A stretch of 64,000 nucleotides of DNA from Pseudomonas veronii. GTDB lineage: Bacteria > Pseudomonadota > Gammaproteobacteria > Pseudomonadales > Pseudomonadaceae. The stretch's first letter is position 1. Each line of letters opens with the position of its first letter. The translations under genes were made by a program, and so were the position numbers. The stretch spans positions 186,001 to 250,000 of the forward strand of contig NZ_JYLL01000005.1 in assembly GCF_001439695.1 (NCBI RefSeq), read 5' to 3'. This document shows, in pieces, positions 30,312 through 39,420 of the stretch. The notes under the pieces were generated by a model that ran no database searches, had not been told where the DNA came from, and worked only from the letters and a program-made list of their open reading frames with translations.

Positions 30312-30971
30312 ATGACAGACATCTCCCCGCTGATCAAACGCTCCCTGGTCGACCAAGCCCTCGAGCAGCTGCGCCAGCGCATCACCCAAGGTACGTGGGC
30401 CATCGGCGAGCGCCTGCCCACCGAGCCTGAGCTGGCGGCGGAACTGGGCATCAGCCGCAATACCGTGCGCGAGGCCATGCGGGTGCTGGCATTCTCTGGA
30501 TTGATCGAGGTCCGCCAGGGCGACGGCAGTTACCTGCGTTCGATGACGGACCCGCTGGGCGCCATGCGCGCGTTATCCCATTGCAGCCTGGAACAGGCGC
30601 AGGAGACGCGGCAGATCCTGGAAGTGGAGGCCATCGGTCTGGCCGTCCTGCGTCGCACCGAGCAAGACCTGCACCGGTTGCGCGAGGCGCTTGATGCCAG
30701 CGCCGCGCTGTATCACGGTGAGCTGGAGGCCTACATCAGCGCCGATCTGGTATTCCACCAACGGCTGGTGGACGCGGCGCACAACCCGGCGTTGAGCGAG
30801 TTGTACCGGTACTTTTCCAGCATCATCGGCGCGCAACTGCGCCAGACCCTGAACATCTCGCCGCGTCGCCAGGCGGTGTTCGACCTGCACACCGCCTTGC
30901 TTGATGCCGTAGCGCAGCAAGACCCGGAGCGCGCCAAATCCCTTTGCCGGCAGTTGATCAATGAACCCTGA
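30312..30971 (+). CDS. GntR/FadR-family transcriptional regulator
   Basis: An N-terminal winged helix (motif LAAELGISRNTVREAMRVL, then GLIEVRQGDGSYL) precedes an all-helical FCD ligand domain with H of FHQRLVDAAHN. The ATG at 30312 gives 219 residues; a TTG at 30291 is a weaker alternative. It overlaps the transporter gene by 11 bp and probably controls it. Ligand unknown. Confidence 0.88.
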   Translation: MTDISPLIKRSLVDQALEQLRQRITQGTWAIGERLPTEPELAAELGISRNTVREAMRVLAFSGLIEVRQGDGSYLRSMTDPLGAMRALSHCSLEQAQETRQILEVEAIGLAVLRRTEQDLHRLREALDASAALYHGELEAYISADLVFHQRLVDAAHNPALSELYRYFSSIIGAQLRQTLNISPRRQAVFDLHTALLDAVAQQDPERAKSLCRQLINEP

Positions 30972-32226
30972 CGCCCCACGCATGCCTGAGTTGGAAGAAT
31001 TGCTGATCGACGCCGAGGCCGACGACGATGCAGTCCAGCACAGCCCCCCGCCGACGAGCCGGCCATGGCTGTTGCTGCTGGGCCTGGTGCTGGTGGCGCT
31101 GAACCTGCGCCCGGCGCTGTCGAGCCTGTCGCCGCTGCTCAGTGAGGTCTCGGCCAGCCTGGGCTTGTCGGCGGCCAGGGCCGGTCTGCTGACCACCTTG
31201 CCGGTGCTGTGCCTGGGCCTGTTCGCGCCGCTGGCGCCGCTCCTTGCGCGGCGCTTCGGTGCCGAGCGGGTGGTGCTGGGGATCTTGTTGACGCTGGCCG
31301 GCGGTATTCTGCTGCGCAGTGCGTTCGGTGAGGTCGGGTTGTTTGTTGGCAGCCTGATCGCCGGGGCCAGCATCGGCATCATCGGCGTGTTGTTGCCCGG
31401 TATCGTCAAGCGCGACTTCGCCAGGCAGGCGGGCGCGATGACTGGGGTCTACACCATGGCGCTGTGCCTGGGCGCGGCATTGGCGGCGGGGGCCTCGGTG
31501 CCCTTGAGCGACTCCTTCGGCAACCGTTGGAGCATCGGGTTGGGCTTCTGGATGGTGCCGGCGTTGCTGGCCGCGCTGTGCTGGTTGCCGCAAATCGGGC
31601 AGAAGCACGGCGCGCATCGCGTCGCCTACCGGGTGAAGGGCTTGCTGCGCGATCCGCTGGCCTGGCAAGTGACCTTGTACATGGGCCTGCAATCGTCCCT
31701 GGCCTACATCGTGTTCGGCTGGGTGCCGTCGATCCTCATCGACCGCGGCCTGAGCGCCACCGATGCCGGGCTGGCGCTGTCCGGTTCGATCATCGTGCAA
31801 CTGCTCAGCGCCCTCACCGCGCCTTGGCTGGCCACGCGCGGCAAGGACCAGCGCCTGGCCATCGTGGTGGTGATGCTGCTGACCCTCGGCGGGCTGATGG
31901 GCTGCCTGTACGCGCCCCTCGACGGGCTGTGGGGCTGGGCGATTCTGCTGGGCCTGGGGCAGGGCGGTACGTTCAGCCTGGCGCTGACCTTGATCGTGCT
32001 GCGCTCGCGGGATGCCCACGTGGCCGCCAACCTGTCGAGCATGGCCCAGGGCTTCGGTTACACCCTGGCGTCCCTGGGCCCGCTCGCGGTGGGCCTGATT
32101 CACGACTGGACCGGCGGCTGGGCCGCCACCGGTTGGGTCTTCGCGGTGATCGGCCTGGGCGCCATCGTCGCCGGCCTCGGTGCGGGGCGCGCGCGGTACG
32201 TCGAGGTCAGCAGCGAGAAAGTCTAA
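30961..32226 (+). CDS. MFS transporter, CynX/NimT family
   Basis: Twelve-helix major facilitator (421 residues) with an acidic N-terminal tail (residues 8-25) and the segment NLRPALSSLSPLL typical of the cyanate/nitroimidazole group. It starts inside the 3' end of the GntR gene, so the two are translationally linked. Its stop overlaps the convergent DUF1120 stop at 32223-32226. Substrate unknown. Confidence 0.87.
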   Translation: MNPDAPRMPELEELLIDAEADDDAVQHSPPPTSRPWLLLLGLVLVALNLRPALSSLSPLLSEVSASLGLSAARAGLLTTLPVLCLGLFAPLAPLLARRFGAERVVLGILLTLAGGILLRSAFGEVGLFVGSLIAGASIGIIGVLLPGIVKRDFARQAGAMTGVYTMALCLGAALAAGASVPLSDSFGNRWSIGLGFWMVPALLAALCWLPQIGQKHGAHRVAYRVKGLLRDPLAWQVTLYMGLQSSLAYIVFGWVPSILIDRGLSATDAGLALSGSIIVQLLSALTAPWLATRGKDQRLAIVVVMLLTLGGLMGCLYAPLDGLWGWAILLGLGQGGTFSLALTLIVLRSRDAHVAANLSSMAQGFGYTLASLGPLAVGLIHDWTGGWAATGWVFAVIGLGAIVAGLGAGRARYVEVSSEKV

Positions 32227-32864
32227 AGGTACTCCACCTCCAGCGTCGCCGAACCGTCCATGAGGATGTCGGTACTCAGGTCCAGGTTCTGTTTGGCGTT
32301 GATCACCGTCTCCAGGCTCAGCGTGCTGGTCAGGTTCTGGATCGCCATGGGGCCGGCGGTGCTGCCCGCGGTGTCGGTGAAGCCCAGCAGGCTCTTGGCG
32401 CCGATGTTGATCGGGTTGCGGTTGGCCGCGCGCCAGGCCACGCCGCCGGTGGTGGACTCGGTGCCGTGGACCTCGGCCACGCCACCCACCACGGTCTGCT
32501 GCGGATCGAACGTCAGCGAGTACACGCCGATCTTGTTCGCGCTGTTGTCCAGGCCCAACCCGTAATAAATCTCGCTGTTGACGTGGGCCGAGCCGTCGCG
32601 GTTGTCGTGCATGCGCAAGGCATAACGCACCGGGCCGTTGCAGATCACCGTCAGGTTCAGGGACTTGATCGGCAGCCGCGTGCCGGTCGTGAGGTTGAGG
32701 TCTTGCTGGGCGATCTTGCCGAAATCCACCACGCCGTTGGCCGACAGGCTCGGCGCGCAGGACACCGGGATGATCCGGCCGTTGACGTTAAGGTCGACGG
32801 GGGCGGCGGCCTGCGCCGGTTGGCTGAACAACAGGGGCACGAGGATCAGGTAGCGAGCAATCAT
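32223..32864 (-). CDS. DUF1120 fimbrial subunit-like protein (after the adhesin)
   Basis: The 213-residue secreted protein has a signal peptide ending at AQAAAP. The DUF1120 pattern is present: IPVSCAPSLSANGVVDFGK, a second cysteine (VICNGP), the HDNRDGS turn, and the C-terminus SATLEVEYL. The disulfide pair and the Tyr as penultimate residue are what chaperone-usher subunits need. Last gene of the fimbrial operon, 17 bp after the two-domain subunit; GGAG lies upstream of its ATG. Role as minor pilin or anchor is inferred. Confidence 0.85.
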   Translation of the reverse strand: MIARYLILVPLLFSQPAQAAAPVDLNVNGRIIPVSCAPSLSANGVVDFGKIAQQDLNLTTGTRLPIKSLNLTVICNGPVRYALRMHDNRDGSAHVNSEIYYGLGLDNSANKIGVYSLTFDPQQTVVGGVAEVHGTESTTGGVAWRAANRNPINIGAKSLLGFTDTAGSTAGPMAIQNLTSTLSLETVINAKQNLDLSTDILMDGSATLEVEYL

Positions 32865-32881
32865 GGGAGGCTCCGAGGGGC

Positions 32882-34006
32882 TTAGAAGTAGGTGATTTCC
32901 AGGGTCGCCGAACCGTCGAGCCGCACTTCGCTGCGCAGGTCCAGGCTGTCGAGCGGCGCGATGAAGGCTTTCAGGCTGAGTAATGCGCTGAGGTTTTGCA
33001 GGGCATTCGGGCCTTCGGTGCTGCCGGCCGTGGCGGTAAACCCGAGGAGGCTGCGCGCGCCCAAGGGAATCGCGCTGGCGCTGGCGCTGCTCCAGGCGGC
33101 GCCGCCCGTGGTCGAGTCGGTGCGATACAGCTGGGGCAGCTTGTCGGCGCTGGCCTGGGCGGGGTCGACCAGCAGGTAATAACGGCCGACTTTCTGCCCG
33201 CGTGCATCCAGGCCCAGGCCGTAGGCGGTTTCATCGATGCCGCCGGTGGCTGAGCCGGCGCGGTTGTCGTGCATGACCAGGGCAAACGGAGTCGGGCCGT
33301 CACAGCTGACCGTGAGGCTCAGCGCGCGGGCGGGCAGGGCGGTGTCTTTGTCGCGGTGCAAGTCGCTGACCGACAACTTGCCGAAGTCCACCGTGCCGTT
33401 GTTGGCCAGGGTGGGCGTGCAGGCCGTCGGTGCGAAGCGCGCTTGCAGCTGCAATTCCCGTGAACGCCCGGAGGTGGGCGCGTCCACCTGCGCCGAGGCT
33501 TCCCAGGTTTCGGCATCGCGCACGCGGATCGCTTCGTCCCGCGCCCACGCACTCACCTGCAGTTGCGCGGCAAAACTGCGCCCGGTGGCGGGCTGGCCGT
33601 CGTGCAGCGGGACGATGCCGTGGTCGGCGCGCCAGGCCAGGCTCGTGCCGATTTGCGCGGGCGCCTGGCCTGGGCCGGCGAGCAAGCCGAGTTGCACCGC
33701 GTGGCCATCGAGCACCGCGTCATGCACTTGCACGCGGTAACTGCCGCCGTCGCCCAAGCGCAAGCGCTCGGTGCCGGCAGCCAGGGCGCGGTAGAACAGG
33801 CTCATGTCAGCCGGTTGCGGGCAGTTCAAGGTCAAGGACAGGCGCCGTTCGCCGAGCAGGTGTTCCGCTGCCGGTGCTGACGCGACGGCGCGGTTCATCA
33901 GGCCAAAATCCAGGCGCGATTCGCTCAGGTCCAGGCGGCAGTCGTCCTCGGCCAGGGCCGTGCCGGCGAACAGCAGCAGGGCTGCCAGGCTGTGTTGAAG
34001 CTTCAT
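32882..34006 (-). CDS. Two-domain DUF1120 protein, candidate tip adhesin of the fimbria
   Basis: The 374-residue protein has a signal peptide (MKLQHSLAALLLFAGTALAE). An N-terminal domain of about 185 residues has two cysteines (DDCRLDL, LNCPQP). A complete C-terminal DUF1120 domain (from about 200: TACTPTLANNGTVDFGK, VSCDGP, HDNRAGS, ending ATLEITYF) follows. Receptor-binding domain plus pilin domain is the usual adhesin layout, and it lies 10 bp after the usher. Start at 34006 with GAGG 8 nt upstream; the frame is open to 34087 inside the usher. Confidence 0.83.
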   Translation of the reverse strand: MKLQHSLAALLLFAGTALAEDDCRLDLSESRLDFGLMNRAVASAPAAEHLLGERRLSLTLNCPQPADMSLFYRALAAGTERLRLGDGGSYRVQVHDAVLDGHAVQLGLLAGPGQAPAQIGTSLAWRADHGIVPLHDGQPATGRSFAAQLQVSAWARDEAIRVRDAETWEASAQVDAPTSGRSRELQLQARFAPTACTPTLANNGTVDFGKLSVSDLHRDKDTALPARALSLTVSCDGPTPFALVMHDNRAGSATGGIDETAYGLGLDARGQKVGRYYLLVDPAQASADKLPQLYRTDSTTGGAAWSSASASAIPLGARSLLGFTATAGSTEGPNALQNLSALLSLKAFIAPLDSLDLRSEVRLDGSATLEITYF

Positions 34007-34016
34007 ATTGGGGTCC

Positions 34017-36455
34017 TCAAGGTCGCTGGCAGCGGGCCGGTGCGGTTTCGAAATACACGTGGGGGTCGGCCTTGGCCGGCAGTTCAAAGCGCAAGTGGCA
34101 GCGCGGCTGGTCAGGGGCCTTGATCCATAGCGGGCGGGTGTCGAGCACGTCGGGCAAGAACACTTGGTTGCCTTCCTGGACCAGGGTGATGAACTCGCCG
34201 TCCTCCGTGGTCACGGTCGAGCCGCGTGGCATCGGGGTGTCCAGGGTCAACAGCGCACGCCGGGTGAGCGACACGCCGAACTCGATGCGGTCCACCGCGC
34301 CGCGGCCTGCCGATACCACCGCAAGCCCGTTGTGGATGTCGGCATTGCGCGGCAGCGAACGGGTGTGGACTTCCAGCGGGCTGCGCCCATAGGCGCTGAG
34401 CTGAGGCGCCACGGCCTGGCCTTGCCAGTCGGTCCACACCGGGCCGCTGGGGGTGTTGACCTTGATCCCGGGCATGTCGCCCACCGCCAGCACGGCAAAG
34501 GTGTCGCGCACCGGGTAGGGCGAGAACGTCAACCCGTCGGCGTGCAGCACCATCCCGCCGCGTGCGCCGCCCTGGTAGCTGGAGCGCTCGGCGTCAGCGC
34601 GCGTGTAGTTGAAGTCCAACTGGCTGTAGAACGGCAGGGCCGACACGCCCAGGGACGATTCGACTTCGCGGTCGCGGGTGTCATGTTCGACGCCGACGCG
34701 ATACGCCAAGTGGTCGTTGATCTGCTCGTTGAGCCCCATCCCGGTGCGGTGCTCGCCGCCGGAATTGCGCACCCAGGCGCGGCCACGGCGGCTTTCGCCG
34801 AGGGGCAGGCTGACCGTCAGGTACAGGCTGTCGTCGTTGTAACGACGCCCGCCCATGTGCCATTCGGCGGTGGTGGAAATCGACATACCGGCGACCTGCG
34901 TACCCCAGGAGGCGAGGGCGCGGCTGCTGCTGTCGCCCTGGAACGAGGACGAACGGGAAACCCCCGCGCTGAAGGCGCCCAGCCATGGGTGCGACCACGA
35001 GCTGGTGGCGCTCTGCTGGTCGCGGTAACGCGCGCGTTGCTGCTCGCGGGTGTCGGCGATGTAGGTCGATTCGGTGAGGTCGCGGTAGCCCTGGGTGCGC
35101 CAGGAATTGGCTGCCGTGAAGGCCCAGCGCTCACTGAGTTTGTGCGACCACGACAGGTCGGTCTGCACCCCGCGTTCCTGGGTGCGCCGCGAGGCTTCGG
35201 AGGCGACCACGGCCACTTGCACCTGACTGTCCGGCAGCGGCAACAGGCCCAGGCTCAGGCCCGCCGAGCGATAATCCGCGGCCGCCAACAGCCCGCTGCC
35301 GAAGCTGAGCTGCGGATGCGGCGCGGCGCTCCAGCCGGCGCTCAGCACCCAGGGTTCGGCGCCCGGGCCGTCGCCGATATTGCGCACCCGCCCGGCCGCC
35401 ACCGAGTAGCCGGGCGCGGGCAGCCCCAGGCCGAGCATGGCGGCGGGCACGGTAAAGCGCCGTTCCTCGCCGGTGCTTTCCTTGACGGTGACTTCGACGT
35501 CGGAGCGCCCGTTGAGGCGCGGCACATTGCTCAAGCTGAACGGGCCGGCGGGCACCACTGTGGAGTGAATCAACGCGCCGTTCTGGCGCACTTCCACCTG
35601 CGCCGGGCCGTTGGCGATGCCGTTGATGGTCGCGCCCTGGTTCTGATCCTGCAGGGCCTGTTCGGTGAGCACCTGCACGCCGGTGATTGGCGCACCCGCG
35701 AGCACCGGGTTGTAGAGGTTGATCTGCCCGGCCTGCAACACCGCCTGGTGGCTGGCGAAGGTGCGCTGGGCGTAGGCGTCCAGATGGGTGGTGCTTGAGC
35801 GGCTGTCCTGCCAGGTCTGTACCTGGCGGCTGCGCACGATCCAGTCGCCGGCATTGAAGCCGACCTCGGTATTGGCCGAGCCAAAGCGGCTGGAATCGTT
35901 GCGGTAATGGTTGTACAGGCCGGTCACGTCGTAGTTGAGCAGCGCCGCGAAACCGCCGGTCTGATAGCCGGAAATGTCCTGGGTGAGCGGGCGCAGCGCC
36001 TGGGTGGGCACCACCAGGTTCAGGCTCAGGTTGGCCGGGTCGTGCTCGACCACGGTCTGTGGGTATTGCTCGAGAAAGGCATAACAACTGCTTTCTTCTG
36101 CCGGGCCCGAAGACGGTGTCACCAACTGCGCGGCGTCCAGCAGCGGCGGGTCGAAGCATGTGGCGCCGTGCTGATCCACGCTGACATCGACGCGCCCGCG
36201 CCGCTGGCCGTTGACCGTCAGGTTGAGCGCATGGCGCCCCTGGGTAAAACGCGGGGTCTGCATCAGCAGGCTGGCGAGTTCGGGATCGATGCCGCGCTGG
36301 AGCAGGGTCTGTGGATCAAACGAACCTGTCGACGACTGCTCTGCCCATGCCAGGTTCGTCAGCAACCCCTGACTGAGCGTCAGCACCAGTAATGCCAGGC
36401 GCGGTGAAACGCCGGGCACGGCTTTGCCGTCACGGTAATGGATGACTGTGTTCAC
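34017..36455 (-). CDS. Fimbrial outer-membrane usher
   Basis: PapC-family usher that assembles pilins at the outer membrane. It has a GTG start and a signal peptide ending NLAWA. The N-terminal domain precedes a 24-strand barrel with plug (GVQVLTEQALQDQNQGATINGIANGPAQVEV region) and C-terminal beta domains (the region SPLEVHTRSLPRN). The 812 residues are normal. The GxxxP..VRNIGDG segment resembles CS1/sigma-type ushers. It lies after the chaperone, with a 124-bp gap. Confidence 0.92.
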   Translation of the reverse strand: MNTVIHYRDGKAVPGVSPRLALLVLTLSQGLLTNLAWAEQSSTGSFDPQTLLQRGIDPELASLLMQTPRFTQGRHALNLTVNGQRRGRVDVSVDQHGATCFDPPLLDAAQLVTPSSGPAEESSCYAFLEQYPQTVVEHDPANLSLNLVVPTQALRPLTQDISGYQTGGFAALLNYDVTGLYNHYRNDSSRFGSANTEVGFNAGDWIVRSRQVQTWQDSRSSTTHLDAYAQRTFASHQAVLQAGQINLYNPVLAGAPITGVQVLTEQALQDQNQGATINGIANGPAQVEVRQNGALIHSTVVPAGPFSLSNVPRLNGRSDVEVTVKESTGEERRFTVPAAMLGLGLPAPGYSVAAGRVRNIGDGPGAEPWVLSAGWSAAPHPQLSFGSGLLAAADYRSAGLSLGLLPLPDSQVQVAVVASEASRRTQERGVQTDLSWSHKLSERWAFTAANSWRTQGYRDLTESTYIADTREQQRARYRDQQSATSSWSHPWLGAFSAGVSRSSSFQGDSSSRALASWGTQVAGMSISTTAEWHMGGRRYNDDSLYLTVSLPLGESRRGRAWVRNSGGEHRTGMGLNEQINDHLAYRVGVEHDTRDREVESSLGVSALPFYSQLDFNYTRADAERSSYQGGARGGMVLHADGLTFSPYPVRDTFAVLAVGDMPGIKVNTPSGPVWTDWQGQAVAPQLSAYGRSPLEVHTRSLPRNADIHNGLAVVSAGRGAVDRIEFGVSLTRRALLTLDTPMPRGSTVTTEDGEFITLVQEGNQVFLPDVLDTRPLWIKAPDQPRCHLRFELPAKADPHVYFETAPARCQRP

Positions 36456-36579
36456 ACAAATGCACTCGGATGATGGAAGTACCCGGCGTGATTCCCTATC
36501 GCGTCAGGTCTTCCCGGTGGCCTTCAGTGGGTGGCCACTTCGTGATAGTGGCGCCGTCGTGTCCCTGGGCGCCGTTGCA

Positions 36580-37302
36580 TCACAGGCTTATGGGCGCGTC
36601 GTGGGGCGCGACCGCAAAGCCATACACTGTGGCCGGTTGCAGGCGCACGCTGGTGGCACCGGCGCCGGCGCCGCTGGCGGTGACGGTCAGCGTTTCACCG
36701 GGCAGCACATAGGTGCGCGGCAGCATCGCCGAAGCATTGCCGGGCAGCAGTTGCAGCTCCTGGGCCAGGCGCACCACATACGGGGACGGGTTGTGGACGC
36801 TGAGCTGGTCGGCTTTCAAGGTCCATTGCAGGCCCAGCCACGGCGTGCGATTCGGCGCCAGCCCCTTGGGATGAATGATCACCGGCAGGTTCTGCCGCAC
36901 GGTCACGCCCACTTGCGCGCGCCCGAGCTGGGCCGGGTCGCGCTGGGCGGGCATGCCCTCGAAAATCACCCGTTTGAGGCGCTGGGTTTGCAGCGGCGCC
37001 TGGGTTTGCAGGATGAAGCGCACCAACTGGCTCTTGGACGCCTCGACGCGGGTCAGGGGTGGAGTCACGAACAGCAGCGTGTCGCTGTCCTCGGGGATGT
37101 TTTCGAGGGTGACGTGCAGCAAGGCCATTTTGGTGTCGGTGTTGGTGACCGAGACCGTGGCCTCGCCATCGGCCTCGTTGACGATCACCACCGAGGTGTC
37201 CGGGACCATGCCGTCGGCACGCGCGACGGTTGCACCGAGGACGGCCAGTGCCACGCAGCAGAGACGCGGCAGCCAGCGCCAAACGGAAAAAAACGAGTTC
37301 AT
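36580..37302 (-). CDS. Periplasmic fimbrial chaperone (PapD-like)
   Basis: The 240-residue protein has a signal peptide ending VARADG. Two Ig-like domains are visible. The F1-G1 region reads FVTPPLTRVEASKSQLVRFI, the subunit-capping strand with alternating hydrophobic residues, followed by the RVIFEGMP segment. It caps the DUF1120 subunits and delivers them to the usher. It sits between the first four DUF1120 genes and the usher. Confidence 0.92.
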   Translation of the reverse strand: MNSFFSVWRWLPRLCCVALAVLGATVARADGMVPDTSVVIVNEADGEATVSVTNTDTKMALLHVTLENIPEDSDTLLFVTPPLTRVEASKSQLVRFILQTQAPLQTQRLKRVIFEGMPAQRDPAQLGRAQVGVTVRQNLPVIIHPKGLAPNRTPWLGLQWTLKADQLSVHNPSPYVVRLAQELQLLPGNASAMLPRTYVLPGETLTVTASGAGAGATSVRLQPATVYGFAVAPHDAPISL

Positions 37303-37381
37303 AACAGGGCTCTTCTATACAGGGCGCTTCAAATGGGCCGACATGCGCGCGGTGGGTGACCGGGGCGCCGACGGCACGGTG

Positions 37382-38008
37382 TCAGAGGTAACGCAGGTCC
37401 AGCGTGATCGAGCCATCGAGGGGCACCTCTTCGTGGAGCGTCAAGGTGTTGGCCGGGCTGATCGAGGTGTCGACCCGCAGGGACGCCACCAATTGCCGGA
37501 TCGGCGCGGGCAGCGTATCGCCGGCCCGGGCAAAGCCCATCAACAGACGCGGGTACATGTTAGGTTCGGGTTTCCAGCTAGCCCCCTGGTCGGATGAGGT
37601 CAGGGTTTGCATCGGCTGCGAATCGCCTACCGGGCCGCGCAACGACAGGCTGACCGACCCGAGGCGTTCGTCGGGGGCATGGGGGTTCATGCCCAGCCCA
37701 TAAAAATAATCCGGCGCCAGCGATGACTCACGCTTGTTGTCGATGCCCACCAGGGCGAACAACACCAGGCCTTCGCAACTGATGCTCAAGCCCATCTGCT
37801 GGTTCGGCAGCACGGTGAACTCACTCGGATGCAACGTCGTCGCCAGGATCTTGTCGTGGTCGACAAGGCCGTTGTCCGACAGCGATACGCTGCACGCGCT
37901 GGGGGTGATTCGCCCGTTGACGTCCAACTCCACGCTCGAGAGCGCGAAGGCCAAGGGCGCCGCCGCCAACAGAAGGGTGAGGGCCGGCAAGCGAGTAAGC
38001 AGGTTCAT
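37382..38008 (-). CDS. DUF1120 fimbrial subunit 4
   Basis: The 208-residue secreted protein has a signal peptide (MNLLTRLPALTLLLAAAPLAFA). Core pattern: GRITPSACSVSLSDNGLVDHDK, second cysteine in SISCEGL, DNKRESS turn, and terminus GSITLDLRYL with penultimate Tyr. It is the most divergent of the four upstream copies: GQ-type spacing and the NRxGS motif are altered. Start at 38008; an in-frame ATG at 38047 precedes it without signal-like sequence. Confidence 0.85.
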   Translation of the reverse strand: MNLLTRLPALTLLLAAAPLAFALSSVELDVNGRITPSACSVSLSDNGLVDHDKILATTLHPSEFTVLPNQQMGLSISCEGLVLFALVGIDNKRESSLAPDYFYGLGMNPHAPDERLGSVSLSLRGPVGDSQPMQTLTSSDQGASWKPEPNMYPRLLMGFARAGDTLPAPIRQLVASLRVDTSISPANTLTLHEEVPLDGSITLDLRYL

Positions 38009-38064
38009 GGCTTGAGTTACCTGGTGTTGAACGGGTGGTACGGGCATCGGGCAAGGCGGTGGCG

Positions 38065-38691
38065 TTACAGGTAGAGGACTTCGACCGTGACCGAACCGTC
38101 GATCACCGTGTCTTCGGTAATCGTCAGGCCCTGGGCCGGCAGGATGAATGGCTTGACCGAGAGCGCCACCTGCGTGTTCTGGGCCGGCACAGGCACCCGC
38201 GCCGCGCCGATCTCTTGGATCGAGATCAATTGATTGGTTTGCCAGCCCATGTCTGGCCGCATAGAGTTCCAGGTGGTGCCGTTGTCCGACGACCGGATCA
38301 TCCCGACGGGCGTGTTATCGGCGACGCCCTGGTCGAGGAACATGAGGTAGCCGCCAATACGCTGACCGGCACTGGTCTTACCGATGCCATATTCGATGAT
38401 GCTGTTTGCCGAGTCGGTGCGGTTGTCGGTGGCCGTCAGGGCAAACAGGGTCGAGGCTTCGCAGTCGATGCCCATTTGCAGGGTGACCGGGGTGAGTTGG
38501 GTCCGGGTGTCCAGGTTAAGGTCCTTGACCGAGACTCGGCCGACGTCGATGGTCTCGGCCGACAGGCTCGGCATGCACGCCGAGGGCACAATCAGGCCCT
38601 TGACGGTCAGGTCAACGGTGGAGGCGGCGAGCACCGGGAAAGCGCAGCCGATCAGTACGCCGGTAACGCTGGTACGCAGTAGCTTTTTCAT
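38065..38691 (-). CDS. DUF1120 fimbrial subunit 3
   Basis: The 208-residue protein has a signal peptide ending VLAAST. Pattern: GLIVPSACMPSLSAETIDVGR, then KDLNLDTRTQL, second cysteine GIDCEAS, DNRTDS, and terminus GSVTVEVLYL. Probable pilin in tandem with its neighbours, with 64-bp and 56-bp gaps on the two sides. Confidence 0.86.
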   Translation of the reverse strand: MKKLLRTSVTGVLIGCAFPVLAASTVDLTVKGLIVPSACMPSLSAETIDVGRVSVKDLNLDTRTQLTPVTLQMGIDCEASTLFALTATDNRTDSANSIIEYGIGKTSAGQRIGGYLMFLDQGVADNTPVGMIRSSDNGTTWNSMRPDMGWQTNQLISIQEIGAARVPVPAQNTQVALSVKPFILPAQGLTITEDTVIDGSVTVEVLYL

Positions 38692-38755
38692 GACGGGTGA
38701 AGCTCCAGGGATGGATAGGAATACAGGGGGTCCAGGGGGACAGGGGGTTACGCTG

Positions 38756-39376
38756 TTACAGGTACTTCATCTCAAGAGTCGCGTGCCCGTCGACGAGGAC
38801 TTCGTCGGTGAGGGTCAGGCCATCGGCACGGGCAATTCGGGTGTAGAGCACAATGTCTGCTTCGAAGATCGTCACGGCCATTGGCTGAGTAGGGTTGTCC
38901 ATTGCGGCAATCGCGAGCAGGTTGAGGTGGCCCAACTGCGTACCGGGGGTCCACGTGGTGCCGCCATCCAGCGACACGATGGTTCGCACGGCCATGGTGT
39001 CCGCCATGGGGTTGCTCAAACTCAGCGAAACGCTGCCCAGTTTCTCGTCGTTGGGGGTCGTGCCCAGGCCGTGGTGGTTGGGGATCACCGATGTGCCGTG
39101 GCGGTTGTCGATGGTGGTCATGGCGAAGAGCGTCGAGCCTTCGCACCGCACGTTCAGGTGCAGGGTGTTGCGCGGCAGCAACGTGTCTCGGTCTTGGTTG
39201 AGGTCGCGCACGGTCACCTTTCCGTGGTCGATGGTGCCGCCGTCAGCCAAGCCCGGCGTGCAGGCTTTGGGCGTAATTACGCCGCTCACGCTCAGCTCGG
39301 CCTGGCTGCTGGCTAAAGCGCTGGGCACGTTCGCCAGCAGCAGACTCGCCAACAATGCGGGGAAATATTTATCCAT
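38756..39376 (-). CDS. DUF1120 fimbrial subunit 2
   Basis: The 206-residue protein has a signal peptide (MDKYFPALLASLLLANVPSALA). Pattern: GVITPKACTPGLADGGTIDHGK, NVRCEGS, DNRHGTS, and terminus ATLEMKYL. Start chosen at 39376, where the signal peptide begins; the frame is open back to 39607 but overlaps the upstream gene. Spacing of 44 bp to subunit 1. Confidence 0.86.
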   Translation of the reverse strand: MDKYFPALLASLLLANVPSALASSQAELSVSGVITPKACTPGLADGGTIDHGKVTVRDLNQDRDTLLPRNTLHLNVRCEGSTLFAMTTIDNRHGTSVIPNHHGLGTTPNDEKLGSVSLSLSNPMADTMAVRTIVSLDGGTTWTPGTQLGHLNLLAIAAMDNPTQPMAVTIFEADIVLYTRIARADGLTLTDEVLVDGHATLEMKYL

Positions 39377-39420
39377 GAAATGAACAACCTCTCTGGGCAA
39401 TGCCCTGCGTGGATGATGAG

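Noticed and set aside
36456-36579. Small gene between chaperone and usher
   Set aside because: The 124-bp gap has no frame with start, ribosome site and protein-like composition.
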